Positions 13,012 through 36,863 of a stretch of 64,000 nucleotides of DNA are shown here, one piece after another (the stretch's first letter is position 1; each line of letters begins with the position of its first letter). A program made the position numbers and the translations under genes. Below the pieces are notes generated by a model. It ran no database searches, was not told the origin of the DNA, and saw only the letters and a list, made by a program, of their open reading frames with translations. This DNA comes from Linyphia triangularis. Its lineage: Eukaryota > Arthropoda > Arachnida > Araneae > Linyphiidae. The stretch lies in assembly GCA_963978545.1 (NCBI GenBank), contig OZ021722.1:38395365-38459364 (forward strand). Direction: 5' to 3'.

Positions 13012-15534
13012 TAGGGTGGTTCAAAAATATATGGTAAAATTTTTTTTTTAGCTAGAGATCAGGACACTCTCTCATTTTTTTTACGTCTACCCATATAAAT
13101 GTTCTAGACATTTTTTTCAGTATCTTACTCCAATTAAAAGATGGCACTCAGTGAGTAGTAAAGTGTCGTATTTTGTGTGTTTTTGGGTATTTGTAGTGGA
13201 TTTGTCAATAAGTAAAATTGAAAGCAATTTTCTCAAAGAAAGTTTTTACTTATTCAATAATTGAAAATGTTAAATAAGTTAGTAAAAGTGTATGAAATAA
13301 TTAATAACTAGAAGGCTTAGCCCCTGCTCACTAACGCTCGTCAATCCCTAGTACTATTCATTAAACATATGAAATTCTGATAAAATTGCCCCAATAAATT
13401 AGAGGGTATAAAACCATGAAAAGCATTCAAAATAAGTCATTAGTAACCTTAAATACTATATTACTAAGTAATGCGGTGTTATAGTGCGTTTTATTTCATC
13501 ATTTAACCGAACATTAAAGAACCACTTGGCGATATTTTTCAGTATGCTGAAAATGGTCGATCGGAAAATACATTTTTAAACGACACTCAATCTCCTAGTA
13601 AGAACAATTCATTGAAATTAAAGGACCTTCCTTCAAAGGATACCTATTGATCATAAGAATCGGTTGAGCAGTTTAGAAGTTGTGACTGTGACAAATTTAC
13701 GCCTTGCCTACTAAATATATAGATATAGCTTTATAAATATATATTTCCTTTTCAATTAAGCATAGGTCGTTTGGTTGTCTTTCTAGGTATTGTCTTTCAG
13801 TTTGCTTCAAAAACTAGTAAAAGAAACTGCTTATCATCCTTATCATGTGTAAATAAAATATTAAATTCGTGTATTAGCTGTACACCTCTTTCAGCATTAT
13901 CGCTTACCACTTTAAGTTCCATAATATTGTTCCCACTTGTGAAAGGGATATTATTCTCTCATTCTTTAGGTGAAATGGATACAAAAGAATCGCTAATATT
14001 CAAACACGATAAAATATCAAGAGTTCTTTTTGTTATAAAATCGCCAAGACTTACATCTTTCAACATTTTAATAGTTCGAACCCTCTATTTTCTGGAATCT
14101 TTTGAGTTATTCACATCTGCAATACTTTAAATTTTCTTTTGCTGTAATTCTTTGTGAAAATATGGCCAAACCAAACAATTAATTTGAAAGATACCATATA
14201 AGATTTTTCAAAACTTTCTAGCTGCAATTCCAATTTTATAATCGATTATTTTATACTTTTTAATGTTTTTCCACAAGTTCAGGTCACCTCCAGAATCTTC
14301 AGAAGCAAGTGGGGCTTCTATCCATGTTTTACTAAACAAAAGAGCCCTAAACTATACAAATCGCTGGATTTACATTTCTCATCTCTATTAGTTATGCAAA
14401 AATCTCTTGCTGATCTCTGAACAAAAAGATTTTAAAATATATAAGAGTTTAACCATCCACCGTGTGAAATGAATTGATTAAACTGCTCTCCAATTGATTT
14501 TCTCTGATATATTGCCCAAAACGATTACAGTCAACAGAATTACTTCTTTATAATCATCTCTAATTATCATAGATTTATCCATAGATTAAAGAAAGGCTAC
14601 AATTGAAACTTAAATTATTTTTTTTTTCCAGTTTTAAACCCTGAAAGCTTATTTGTGCAATGCTTTTTCAAACGGTTTTAAGTATGTTGAAGAAAGAAAC
14701 CTCTGTGAAACATGAAGGTCTAGCACAACTTAAATAACTTTTCCAATATTAATTCCATGACATGGTCCCAGCAAGCTAGCCACAATAGTTAAAGTCCAAT
14801 TTTTTTCTCCACGTTAATGCATACCTCTTATACACAATCAGTAGTTACATTCGTAGTATCAAAACTAAACGTCTGATTTTTATTTTTAATTCCCATTGCC
14901 TTACTAGCATGAAAACAGTTTTCGAAATATTTTTTGCTGTCCTACCACCACTCGACGTTTTTAGATTCTATCTCCCGAAACATATACAGGCAAACGATTG
15001 GTCTTTTATAATTCAAAAGATTTTGGCAGAAGATTGTCATCCCAATGAAGGACTATATGACAGTCAGGTTTGAGTTTACCCATTGATAACTCAGCATATT
15101 CTTTTCTGTTTTTTTTCCTTCTTGATTTTTGGCCCCTCTTGGAAGAGGAAGCGCTTGTGGATCATGTCCCAAACTGCGACTGCTGGAACTATCAAATGAA
15201 ATGCTTCACAATTGGATATTTTGTTAGCGATGCTTTTATAATGTTGATGTTTCCAGATACAGTATATAAAAGAACTGTTGCCAAACTAAACTGCATGTAT
15301 TAAACAACCATAAAAAACTTTAAAAAAAAAATGTAGACAGGTGTTCTTATAGGGATAAAACACGAAAATTATGCGAAATTTCAAAAAAGTGTAAAAATGA
15401 ATGGTCATTGAGCGCCACTTTCAAATAGGAATAGGAAGCTGAAATTTTAGGAGACAAATACTATGGGCAAATGTAAAAAAAATTAGGTGGGGTCTTGGTC
15501 TTAAGCAGAATTTTTTTTTTTTTTAACCACCCTA
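13012..15534 (-). mobile_element. hAT-like DNA transposon inserted in the Tc1 pseudogene
   Basis: An exact 8-bp duplication, ATGTGGAG, flanks the element (13004-13011 and 15535-15542). The termini read TAGGGTGGTTCAAAAA and, reversed, TAGGGTGGTTAAAAAA. This fits the hAT pattern YARNG, and degenerate inverted similarity extends about 130 bp inward. On the - strand at about 14740-15140 there are transposase-like blocks such as HIVLHWDDNLLPKSFEL, NRLPVYVSGD, FSFDTTN and LLWLACWDHVMEL. These resemble a transposon-encoded protein family widespread in arthropods. Several stop codons make it inactive. A further repeat appears to sit inside it at about 13305-13745. Confidence 0.75.
13305..13745. mobile_element. 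Possible third-level nested interspersed repeat
   Basis: The segment opens CTAGAAGGCTTAGCCCCTGC and contains, near 13650-13690, a stretch of AATCGGTTGAGCAGTTTAG type, which is typical of arthropod interspersed repeats. It differs in character from the surrounding hAT-like element. No target duplication was confirmed, so boundaries are approximate. Confidence 0.3.
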
Positions 15535-15899
15535 ATGTGGAGGTTTGTGCGAAAGGATAACACCCCTGCTTGTGAAACGATGTTTTTTCATGATGTTTGT
15601 TTCGTAAAAATGGGTCCCACGCTCTCTCGAAACGAGAATCAGTGTTACGACGAGAATCAGTTTCTTAATCTGAACTCGTCGTCACTGTACATGACATTTC
15701 GATTTTTTGTGGTGACTCCATTGCCGAGGTTCCACTGTTATCGCGAACTTCTAGAGCAGACATCAGGAGGTGGCAAACTGATGGTTGCCTGCTATATAAA
15801 GATCAACTTGCCCAAACCTTCTGTAAACAGTTTGTCTCGAAACTGTGACTTCTGTGGAGATTGCAGGGTAAATTATAAAATTTAAGGTAGTGTGAAGAA

Positions 15900-16949
<1,050 letters not shown>

Positions 16950-17200
16950 GTACACTTTGTGGGCTGCCCCATGATACGGGTCAAGTTGTTGTGGAAGAAC
17001 TGTCAGTTCTACCAGTTCGGTGTCGATAATAAAGTCTGTTTCCAACGTTATTATCAACAATCCTGATGAGCTGCGCCTGCTTTAAAAAGGATGCGACATT
17101 TAATACCATATTGAAACAACAAAAAACAATAAAAAGACTATAATAACTGCAAGCTACACACATTGATTTGTGAGAAAGAAATGGATTTTTAATAAAATGC
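16950..17200 (+). pseudogene. SSUH2-like relic: frameshifted last exon and 3' UTR
   Basis: After an acceptor (TTTCTTAG at 16942-16949), the DNA aligns with exon 11 of gene A. It encodes YTLWAAP, then by a one-base deletion near 16976 changes frame to IRVKLLWKNCQFYQFG and NKVCFQRYYQQ. The cysteine tail is destroyed: TGATGA stands where gene A has TGC TGC codons. Similarity carries on through the 3' UTR, where a shared AAGCTAC block and TTTTAATAAAATGCAAA polyadenylation region occur here (poly(A) signal at 17191-17196) and in gene A (30660-30665). This is the remnant of a fourth tandem copy. Upstream exons were not found and were probably lost. Confidence 0.85.
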
Positions 17201-18530
17201 AAAAGTTTCAAAAATATACTTAAGGTTGTTTGGGAAAAATTTTATACTTTTGTTTGCAAGCACATATGCCTTTAATCTAATAGATCTATTGCAAATATGT
17301 CTTGAAATACTTAATTTACAAACAATGCTTCTTGTCTGATCAAGTATAAGTTTTGTCTACCAATAAAAATTATAAATCTAAATTTTATTCGTGAAATTAT
17401 TTTATTTCAAATGCTTTTTCATACATATTTATTGTTTTTTTCCAGTTTCCAAAATAGAAAATTTGTGCCATACATTTCATTATTCTAAAATAAAAGTGCT
17501 TTTTTCCCCTAGGCCCTGCATAATGTTAATGTTTTTGTAATAACATAAATATTATGCAGCATTAATACGTAATAGTCATTTTGAATAAATATAAAGTGTA
17601 TTAGAGAAGTTTGTTTTTGATATTTAGTTTGAATATTTATATTTGTTAACGAAATGAAGTGGTACTTAATTTAACTTATACTCTTTAGTATTGAGTTTTA
17701 GCTTTTATCCTTTAGTATAATTTAAATTTATCATTTTTGTATTAATCTTTCAGATAGCTAGCAAAGTAATGCTTAGCATAGATTAAACAAAACACCCTAG
17801 ATTGGAAGAAATTTTCCACTATGCAACTCGTCAATGAAATATTTAGATATGATAACGTTGGTTACAAGAGGTTATTCTAAGCTAGAACACCGTTGAAGCA
17901 TCATGTGGAAGACAAAAATTGTTTTAATGTCTTGAGAAAACGTATTTCTGGACCATCTTTCAAAAGGAAACTTTCACGTTGTTGATTCTTGAATGAATTA
18001 AACACACACCATTAATCAAAACAATAGACAAGAGGTTATTTGCCACAATCACCATCGCGTCTACGGTCTTTGAAATCAGGGACTACAAAGTGCTAAGCGG
18101 GAGTTTGATACCGTGACGTCTCGTGACATTCTGTCACGAAACATAGGGAGGCCAGAGATATGAATGCATAATAACATGAGATAGTTCTTTTAATTTTTTA
18201 ATTGCTTGGGTTAAAAATTATTATAACCAAGTAAAAAATGCAATTATCTTGTACATCATTGATTTAAAATCGGCACATGCTAATATCTATAAAGTAGCTA
18301 TTTTGAATAAAATAAGATGAAAAAATAGAACTGAAATTTAGCTAAAAGGTAACGCTTTACATATTTAAAAGTGATTGCTAATAAGTAATCAACAGAATCA
18401 TAAGATTGAAAGTCTTTTTAAGGACACAATACTGAAAATTTATACAATCATACAGTAAAACGTAAACATTGCTTTTAGTATTACATTAAAAGTGAATCAA
18501 TCTAGTGCGATCCTCCCACATATTCAATTG
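17201..18530. other. Intergenic DNA between relic and gene A
   Basis: AT-rich, with no supported coding frame. A small CpG-richer patch near 18050-18150 (GTGACGTCTCGTGACATTC) is unassigned. Confidence 0.4.
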
Positions 18531-18659
18531 TCTGATAAAGTAATATCATTTTTTGCCAACTAATCTGAAAGAGTTGATAACGATTAAAAATATCTCATCT
18601 GAACTGTGTCTCGGGAGAAAAAGTCTGCATTAACAACAGCTTTTTGTACTCTCTTGAAG
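18531..18659 (+). promoter_or_regulatory. Candidate promoter and 5' non-coding exon of gene A
   Basis: TGATAA motifs (GATA-factor sites) lie at 18533-18538 and 18575-18580. They are followed by a block ending CTCTTGAAG and the donor GTAAGT at 18660. The block resembles the region upstream of gene B (shared TCTGATAAA and a GTCTC...GGAGAAAAAG-like segment). This suggests a conserved promoter plus a 5' UTR exon that splices to the acceptor at 19966, just before the start codon. No transcript evidence is available. Confidence 0.4.
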
Positions 18660-19371
18660 GTAAGTTAAAATTCATTTTCTTTTAAAGGCAAACTCTTTAT
18701 AATGAATAGCTCAGAAAATATTTATCAATGTGTGCAATAAATTTATTTAAGTTGTTATAAAATATTTTCATGCCTATTTGTCCTGTTAATGACTGATTAT
18801 AAGTTCAGTTGTTATTTTTTTCTAAGTTTGATCTAAAATTTGGTGTTGCGCCTTACGATTTTTCTGTCAGCTTAAAATTACGCCATTTAGTTTTCATATG
18901 AATTGTATAATTGAACAACTCTAATATAGTTTTGATTTTAAATACTTTTCCATGGTTTTTACTTGATTTATTTTGATCAGGGAAAGCTAAATATTAAACT
19001 TTGATTTTGGCACAGATATGTTGCAGGAAATTTAATTAAATGCTCAAATACGAATTTATATAGTGTAAATTGTTTGTATTCTAAATATATGTTATTTATT
19101 TTACTGGGCAGAAAAACAATAATTTTGAATGTTTAGATCACGATCGATATTGAATGCTTGAGACAACATGACTTCAAGATATCTTCAATATAGGAAGATA
19201 ATTCTTTAATGCTTCTTATTGCAGTGTTTCATATTATTAAAATTAAAAAGAATTACGTTACTTTACATTTAGCTTTACACTATTTGATTGTTTGTTTTTG
19301 AAATACCATGTTATAATTTAATTAATCTATATCTCATTTAATTAATCTGTACAGAAACTGAATTCGCAACA

Positions 19372-19375
<4 letters not shown>

Positions 19376-19464
<89 letters not shown>
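19376..19464. repeat. (TA)n microsatellite
   Basis: About 44 TA units. Immediately after it, the segment around 19469-19490 (GCGATGTGTCAAATAAA) is shared with 25896-25915, marking a dispersed repeat. Confidence 0.95.
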
Positions 19465-19465
<1 letters not shown>

Positions 19466-19989
19466 CACGAGCGATGTGTCAAATAAATGGTCTCGTCGAG
19501 GGGTATTTCATTGCAAAAGTTTAGACCGGATATATATTTTTTTCTCAACTGTGAAAGCTTCCAACATATATTATATATCAGTTTGAAGGAACAAATAAGT
19601 TGTGTAAACTTAGCCACAAATTTGAACTGGAAGTAACTCGTTTGGAAAAATGCTTTTATAGTAAATTTTAATGAAGCTCACTCACATCTTGGCTACAATT
19701 AGAGATATGGGATTCAAAGTTGGGTTTTCAGTGATGAATTTTGTTACTAAGTTTATCGTCAAACTCGTTAATATGGCGATATTTTATTCCAATCCTAATG
19801 TTCTGGCTTTTTCGTAATATGTCGTTAAACTTAACAGAGTGTTTTGATCTATAAATATTGCATATTTTACATACATATCCAGTGATATTAATTGTCGTAT
19901 TACATTTTTTTTTTTTTTTAATTTTTAATTCAATAATTTTTTTATTTTTATTTTTATTCTATTTAGAAAAACACCACTTTGCAGAAAAA

Positions 19990-30557
<10,568 letters not shown>

Positions 30558-32269
30558 GAATGATTTTTTTTTTATTTCATAAGAGTACAAATGACAAAAT
30601 GTTGAATGAAATAAATAGATATAAGCTACGAGATGATCTGTGATAACGAAGAAAATTTTAATAAAATGCAAACTTTTCTTGAAAGTATAATCAGCAAGTA
30701 TTATGTCTGATGCAGTATAAACTTGGAACAACAATATAATAAAATGAAAATGAAATTTGTACTCAAAACTACTACACTTACTAATTTTTATTTATTTTTA
30801 ACATTTCCAGTTATAGTTACAAATATCATATGTGTAGCTTATGTCACCTATTTTTTTGCAATCAGAAAAAATGCGCATTTTTTAGAAGTTGTATGATCTT
30901 TATGCCCTGAATAAAAACAATGCTTGTGAAAAAAATGCTGTTTAGATATTTAATAGAAATACATATGACTTTAATGTTACATAATATCTCTTTAACATTA
31001 TTACATAGCATTACCCTCACATAATTACATAATTGCATTAGCATTATCGTTCAAGTTTTCGGTATATCTTTTACAGATATTTTCTTTCTAGCTCTATTTT
31101 TTAATACTAGGAAATTATAGGAAATTTTAATCACAAAGAAATTTACATTATGCATTGTTAAAAAATTAAGTTTTATTTGTTTACCATAACTTTCCATCAA
31201 TACAACAAAAATAATTCAGTAAATCAATTTAATTTTTAACACTAATCTGTATACATAATGTTAGGGTTTAAGTTTTTTCATACAAGATTAATTCAAAGAT
31301 TTATACCATTTTATACGTTACACTTAGTACATAGGAGTTTTTCATACAATACGTATGACCTAACGTGTATTTATATCAAGCACTTAATATAATTCAAGCT
31401 GAGCATTTTCCGAACTTTTATTTCTGAAGAAAAAAATATCCCGGATTATCGAAATCTTTTTTAAAAAAACATTATACTGCAATTTCTTAACAATTTTTTT
31501 TATTTTTTTATTTATGTTTGATTTTTAAGTTCTTAACAAAGAAAAAACACGAAAATCAGTAACATTATTAACAGTCATCAAATTTAAAAACTTTTATCCC
31601 TCAACACTGAGAACAAATTCATTTCTATGAAAAAGAAATTTAAGTACTAATTATGTACTATTTATGATTAAATAAAAGCAAAAAACAGAAAACAACCTCA
31701 AGATAAATATGGACATGAAGGTAAGGAACCAATTTGAGTGATCGTCATCTTAGAGTGAAAAGGTTCCAACTCCCTTTTTGGTCTCAAGTCCCTTTCTTGC
31801 ATATTTGAAAACTGGAAGAGCAGACCCATCGATTAGTGCAAGCTTTAACTTGATCACTGAAAGAAATTTGTGGTAAATGAGTGATAAGCAAAAGCCCTTC
31901 TCTCCTGAAAATTTTGATAATTTGAAGTTCACATCTTTTCACTCTGAGCAAATGATATTACATTAAGAAAAGGTGCACGAAGATACGATTATTAACACAT
32001 TAAGACTTATTAACAAATTAACTGATATTTAAAAAGTATTGTCACTTTTTCTAAGAAAATATTTGATAAGAAATTTATTTTTCTATTGTTTAAATAGTTC
32101 ATCTTGTCTGTTAGAGGTGAAAGTTACGAATTGAAATAGTGTCATTTTGACTTTATCAATGTATAAAAGAAATAACAAAACTGCGTGTTTTTTTACCAAA
32201 TAAAATCGTATTTATATTATGAAATCAATGAATAGATAATAATATTACGTTCAGTACGACCACATAAGC
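30558..32269. other. Gene A 3' flank to gene B upstream region
   Basis: Contains the gene A poly(A) signals (30610-30615, 30660-30665). The remainder is AT-rich. A - strand frame at 31750-31932 is of normal composition but unrecognised and too short to support as a gene. Confidence 0.4.
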
Positions 32270-32419
32270 CGTTGTCTGATAAAAAATTTTGTCTCGTTAT
32301 CAATACTACCACTACCAACTTTCCTGATTGTGTACCTCACCTGAAAAAGTCTCTGGAGGAAAAAGAAAGTACTCTTTCATTCTTTAATCACCAGAATTGT
32401 TTCCTTTTATTTCCTAAAA
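32270..32419 (+). promoter_or_regulatory. Candidate promoter and 5' non-coding exon of gene B
   Basis: TGATAA at 32277-32282 and its reverse TTATCA at 32297-32302 are followed by a block resembling the one upstream of gene A and a GTAAGT donor at 32420. The likely partner acceptor is TTGTTGTAG at about 32833-32841, upstream of the ATG at 32888. Similarity to the gene A region implies that the promoter was part of the duplicated unit. Confidence 0.4.
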
Positions 32420-32887
32420 GTAAGTTTTTAGGTTTTTGGGTCTAGTTTTTCTGGTTTAATATAGTAAGTGTTTATATATACTATTAATTTTTTTAATGTG
32501 ATTACTTCAATATGAGTTAATTTAATGTCTTTCTATGATCTTTCAATTATGAGTTAATAACCTCACATAGATTACGGATTGATATTCAGACTAACCTGAA
32601 TATCAATCATTACTCATTTCACACAACAATACTTGAATATCTGTTAAACCATTTAAAATTATTTGTATTTCACTGTTTAACATTACTAAACAAAAAGGCG
32701 CGTTGAACCTTTTATTAAAAACTCAAGTGTAATTTATGAATTGAAGATTGTAGTCCTATATATTCACAAATATCTATAACTTAAAAATTAGATATCCAAA
32801 TTTAAACTTTTGATAAAAAACAAATGTATGTTTTTGTTGTAGGTATTTTCTTATATTAAGTTGAATTTAAATATCACTTTCTGAAAA

Positions 32888-35800
32888 ATGAATGAATATA
32901 AACCACCAAGTTATGAAGAGACAATAGCAGGTAATAAAATATTTTCAAATTATTTGCTTAGTTTTAGTCAAGCAAAGTAGTATTCCAGAAAATAATTGTA
33001 CAAAAATTGTATTATATATATTTTTTAGACCCTCAGCCTCGATGCTCAATGAGAAATGTATTTATCTGTAACAAGTTGCCTTTTTTCACAAGAAAAACTT
33101 AAAATTCAAGTCTATGCACAATTTAATATAAACTTATTTGTTACATACAACTCAAAAATATTTCAAAAGCAAACTATTAGAGTAGAAATGGATCATTGTG
33201 ACTTTAAGTAAATTGTAATCGCATTAAGATCAATTTTCACTACTAATTGCATTTGATATTCCTAATTCATGGAAGTACTAAAATATTAATTTTCATATAT
33301 ATCTGAAGGGTGCATGTATAATAATACTTTCTTTCATTGTATGTTTATAATTCTTTTCGTTCCAATAACTCCTTACAAAGTTCATATTATTACAGAAATT
33401 GTGCTCAACACAAAAAGCAGAAAATTTCAGTGTTTTATTAAAGTATCAATTTTCAATTAAACATTTTATTTAATTTTTAGTAAAAAAAATGATTTAAAAA
33501 TTTAATTCTAGTAATCATACATATCTTTTAGTTCTTGATTACAGAAAAATTTTTAGTACTTGATTACATTTTAGTACTTGATTACAAAGTAAACAGGTGT
33601 GTATCAGTATAAATCTAGAACATTTTAAAGTGTTACTAATTATGTTGTTCAACTGTTTATAGCTGCCACCTCATCTATCAATAAAGGAAATGAGCCTGAA
33701 ATAGGTATCTTTTATTCAAAACTGCTGAATAGTTCATTCTAACATAAATGTATCTGAAATTCCCAATGTTCAATGCTTGCTTAAGACTGACAATTGTTTA
33801 TTTAGTTTGTAAAAACTGGTGCCTGAATCTTAAGTATGTAACAGTTTCTTGCTAATAACATTTTAGTGACTCTGCAAAGACTTAATTCATGGATTGCTAA
33901 AATTCCAACAATTCAAACAAATGGGCCTTCATAGAAGATATACTCTCCCAGAACATCAGCTTGGGGAGAGCTAATGCATTCACATAGTTCTCTACGAGCT
34001 CTGGTTGCAACATTGCATTTTCTAATACTATTGGAGTTGTTTTCAAGCTATGAAGTTATCAACTCATTAAATACTGCCAAAAGGAGTCATCTCGATACAT
34101 GTTTAGGGTATTAATATTAATGAAGTGTTCGTATGTAAGTATATGAGTAATGTCTCTACATTTTAGTCGTTTATCTTTTCCAATATTGGGTCAAAATGCG
34201 TTATCCAACAATCAATAACTCATCGCATAGTATTAGATATAGAGAGTTAGTAAATTATAGTAAGTGTCTAGATTGACTAATGGTCTACTCTATTTCAAAC
34301 TCCTATATAATGCTATTATAATAAAATATTGATTTCGGATTCGTGTTTATGGACAATTATGACACATTTTTTTCTACCTTTGCTTAAAAAGTTAGAACAT
34401 CATTCCTATATACACGCAAATATGAATGCACTCTGCTACTATAAAATCCACCATGCATGCTTCAGGGAGATACACTTCATGGCGAAATTTAATGAGTTGG
34501 GAGCAGATAAGAGAGGAAGAGTTAATGTTAACCACCGAAACTCTTATATGCTCCTATCTTTAAGAACCTTATTTTTAGTATAAGAATACACTGCAAAGTG
34601 AATATTGATGCTTGAGAAGATTATGCCTGTTATTAAATACCAACTCTTTGAGTTGTTAGTTTTTTGCAATGATGCTTTTGTTGAGACCTGTTTGATTCCA
34701 TTCAATATAAATCTATTGGATGGGAGTCCTTTGAGATCTTTACATCCCACCAGACGTGCTGTATTTAGTTTTGAAACTGTTATTTTATTCATTATTAGCA
34801 ACGTGATCCCGCGATGCTGAGACCCGTCAATGGTGTGTAGATCCCAGTTTTGGCACTTCGTGAACGGGCTCGCTTCACTAGCAGAAAGATTCATTTCTAC
34901 GCAAAACTAAACTCCCTTCTCTTGCTGTAAAGTTTCATTGTTACTCAAAAACACCTCGCTTTGCTTGCTGAAAAGTTCATTGACTCATAAGCATGAGCTC
35001 TTTTACTCGTTGAAAAGTCCATTGCTATGCAAGCACAATCTTGCTTTGCTCGTTGGAAGGTTAATTGTTAAGCAAGCATGTACTTGCTTTGCTCGATGAA
35101 AGATTAATTTCTGCTTAAGCATAAGCTTATTTCACTCCCTCAAAATAAATTGCTACGTATACTTTTAATATTAGAACCCTCTTTCCTGTCCAGAAAAAAT
35201 CAATTTTCGTCTGTTAATCCAATTATACAAAACCTCATAGAATATTTTAACATGTGTTTATGAAAAACACAATTAAAATGTCCAAACTACTTATGTTGAA
35301 ATTTTCAGAGCTCTAGGCCTATTAGAAGTCACTTTGTAGAAATATTAATTAAAAATTAATTAAAAAACTAATTAAAATTTTAATATTTTATTTGTCAAAA
35401 GTCCAATAAGAAGGCCAAAACTACGTATGGTGAAAATGGCAGAGCTCTATTCTTTTCGAAGACTCTTAGTAAAAAAAACTTAATTAAAAAATTAAATAAA
35501 AAGTTTTATTAAAATTTAACGTTATGTTTATCAAAAGTCCAATTTGTAAGCCAAAACTACTTGCGATGAAAATTTCAAAGCTGTAGCCTTATTAAAATTC
35601 ATGTTTTACAATATTTTTTAATTAATTAAAAAATCTAATCAGAATTTTAACACTCTTTTTTTCAAAAGTCCAATTAAAAGGCTAAAACTATATATGTTGA
35701 AAATTTCAGAGCTGTAGCCTTGTTAGAAATCGTTTTTAAAAAAAAAATTCCTTTAATTAATTAAAAAAATAATTAAAAAAAAGAACTAATTAAAATTTGT

Positions 35801-36832
35801 GCATTCTGTTTTTCAAAATTCCAATTAGAAGGGTAAAGTGCTTATGTTGAAAATTTCAGAGTTGTACCTCTCTTTGAAGTTACTTCGTAAAAAAAAAAAT
35901 TAAATTAAATAAAAAAGAACTAATTAAAATTTTAATAATCTGTTAGTCAAAGGTACAATTAGAATGTCAAAACTATTTATGTTGAAAATATCAGAGCTCT
36001 ATTCTTATTTAAGTGGCTTTCTGTAGATCCACAGATAGACACACAAACACTTTGTTTTATTATTATAGATTATACATAAAGGTGGCAATTTCATGTGTCT
36101 AAGACATTTCGCAAAAGAGTTATTAAGAAAACATTTAATATTTTTCCGTCAGTGTATCTCTCTAATTTTCTAATGTTTTTCAGATGCTTTTAGACCTCCA
36201 ACAGCACCTCCTATGCAAGTACAGATACCCGAAAGGTCCTCATTTATAGCGTAAGCAAACGATAAGAACACTAATTGAACTTCTTCTTCTTTCCTTCCCC
36301 CCCCCCCCCCAATATAGTTGAGAAAATAAATCTTCTTGGTGGTGGCGATTTGTTTCCGAAAATTGCCAAAAGTAAGAGAAGGGGCAAACATCAAGTTTTT
36401 TGGAGAAATCACTGCCAAAATCATTAAATGAGCAAAAGTGAGGGGCCAATAACTTCTTCCCTTGTTCTTCCTACTCCCCAATTATTCGGTAATAGATTTA
36501 GTAAAATCATTTGTAAGATTAGTGGTAAATATGCTTTTTCAATATGTATCAGTTACATTATGTTTAATGATATTATATAGTTTCTTATTCAAGGAGCATT
36601 TTCCTCTTCAGGGCAACGCTGGTTCAAAACAATAATCCATATTATTTTACTTGTGAATTTATTGACCAAGTGAAATATGCTATTAATTATTAAGAGGTAA
36701 CTTATTCACAACACATAGATCGAACAAACTAAACATTGACTCTTTCACTGATTCTCTAATTCTACATGAATTGAGGACTAAAAATGGAAAACGACCTAAG
36801 TACCAAAAAAAAAAAAAAAAAATCGAAATGCC

Positions 36833-36863
<31 letters not shown>

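Larger units (their letters stand above)
12736..15885 (-). pseudogene. Degenerate Tc1/mariner transposase, split by a later insertion
   Basis: Read on the - strand, 15885 down to 15543 gives the N-terminal and middle part (SRQTVYRRFGQVDLY, then SDDEFR near the first catalytic Asp). It continues after the 13012-15534 insertion with IFDKGSVTNKRYKNEVLE, VLMDDNATPHRSDPVVDF and HDLNPIEHV. These are hallmark Tc1 DDE-family motifs, including the second catalytic Asp in MDDNA and the NPIEHV block. In-frame stops and frame changes show it is dead, for example TAG in place of the Trp codon after HV. The protein frame runs cleanly across the insertion site once the 2.5 kb insert is set aside. The element ends were not determined. 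Confidence 0.85.

Noticed and set aside
13771..14130. 119-codon + strand frame
   Set aside because: It is antisense to the transposase-like - strand sequence of the hAT-like element and resembles no protein family.
15535..15885. 116-codon + strand frame with CDFCGDC
   Set aside because: The real signal here is the - strand Tc1 transposase; the cysteine motif is a chance feature of the antisense frame.
34329..34894. Overlapping frames on both strands (84, 116 and 71 codons)
   Set aside because: No splice signals, domains or codon pattern support either strand, and the region runs into a repeat array.
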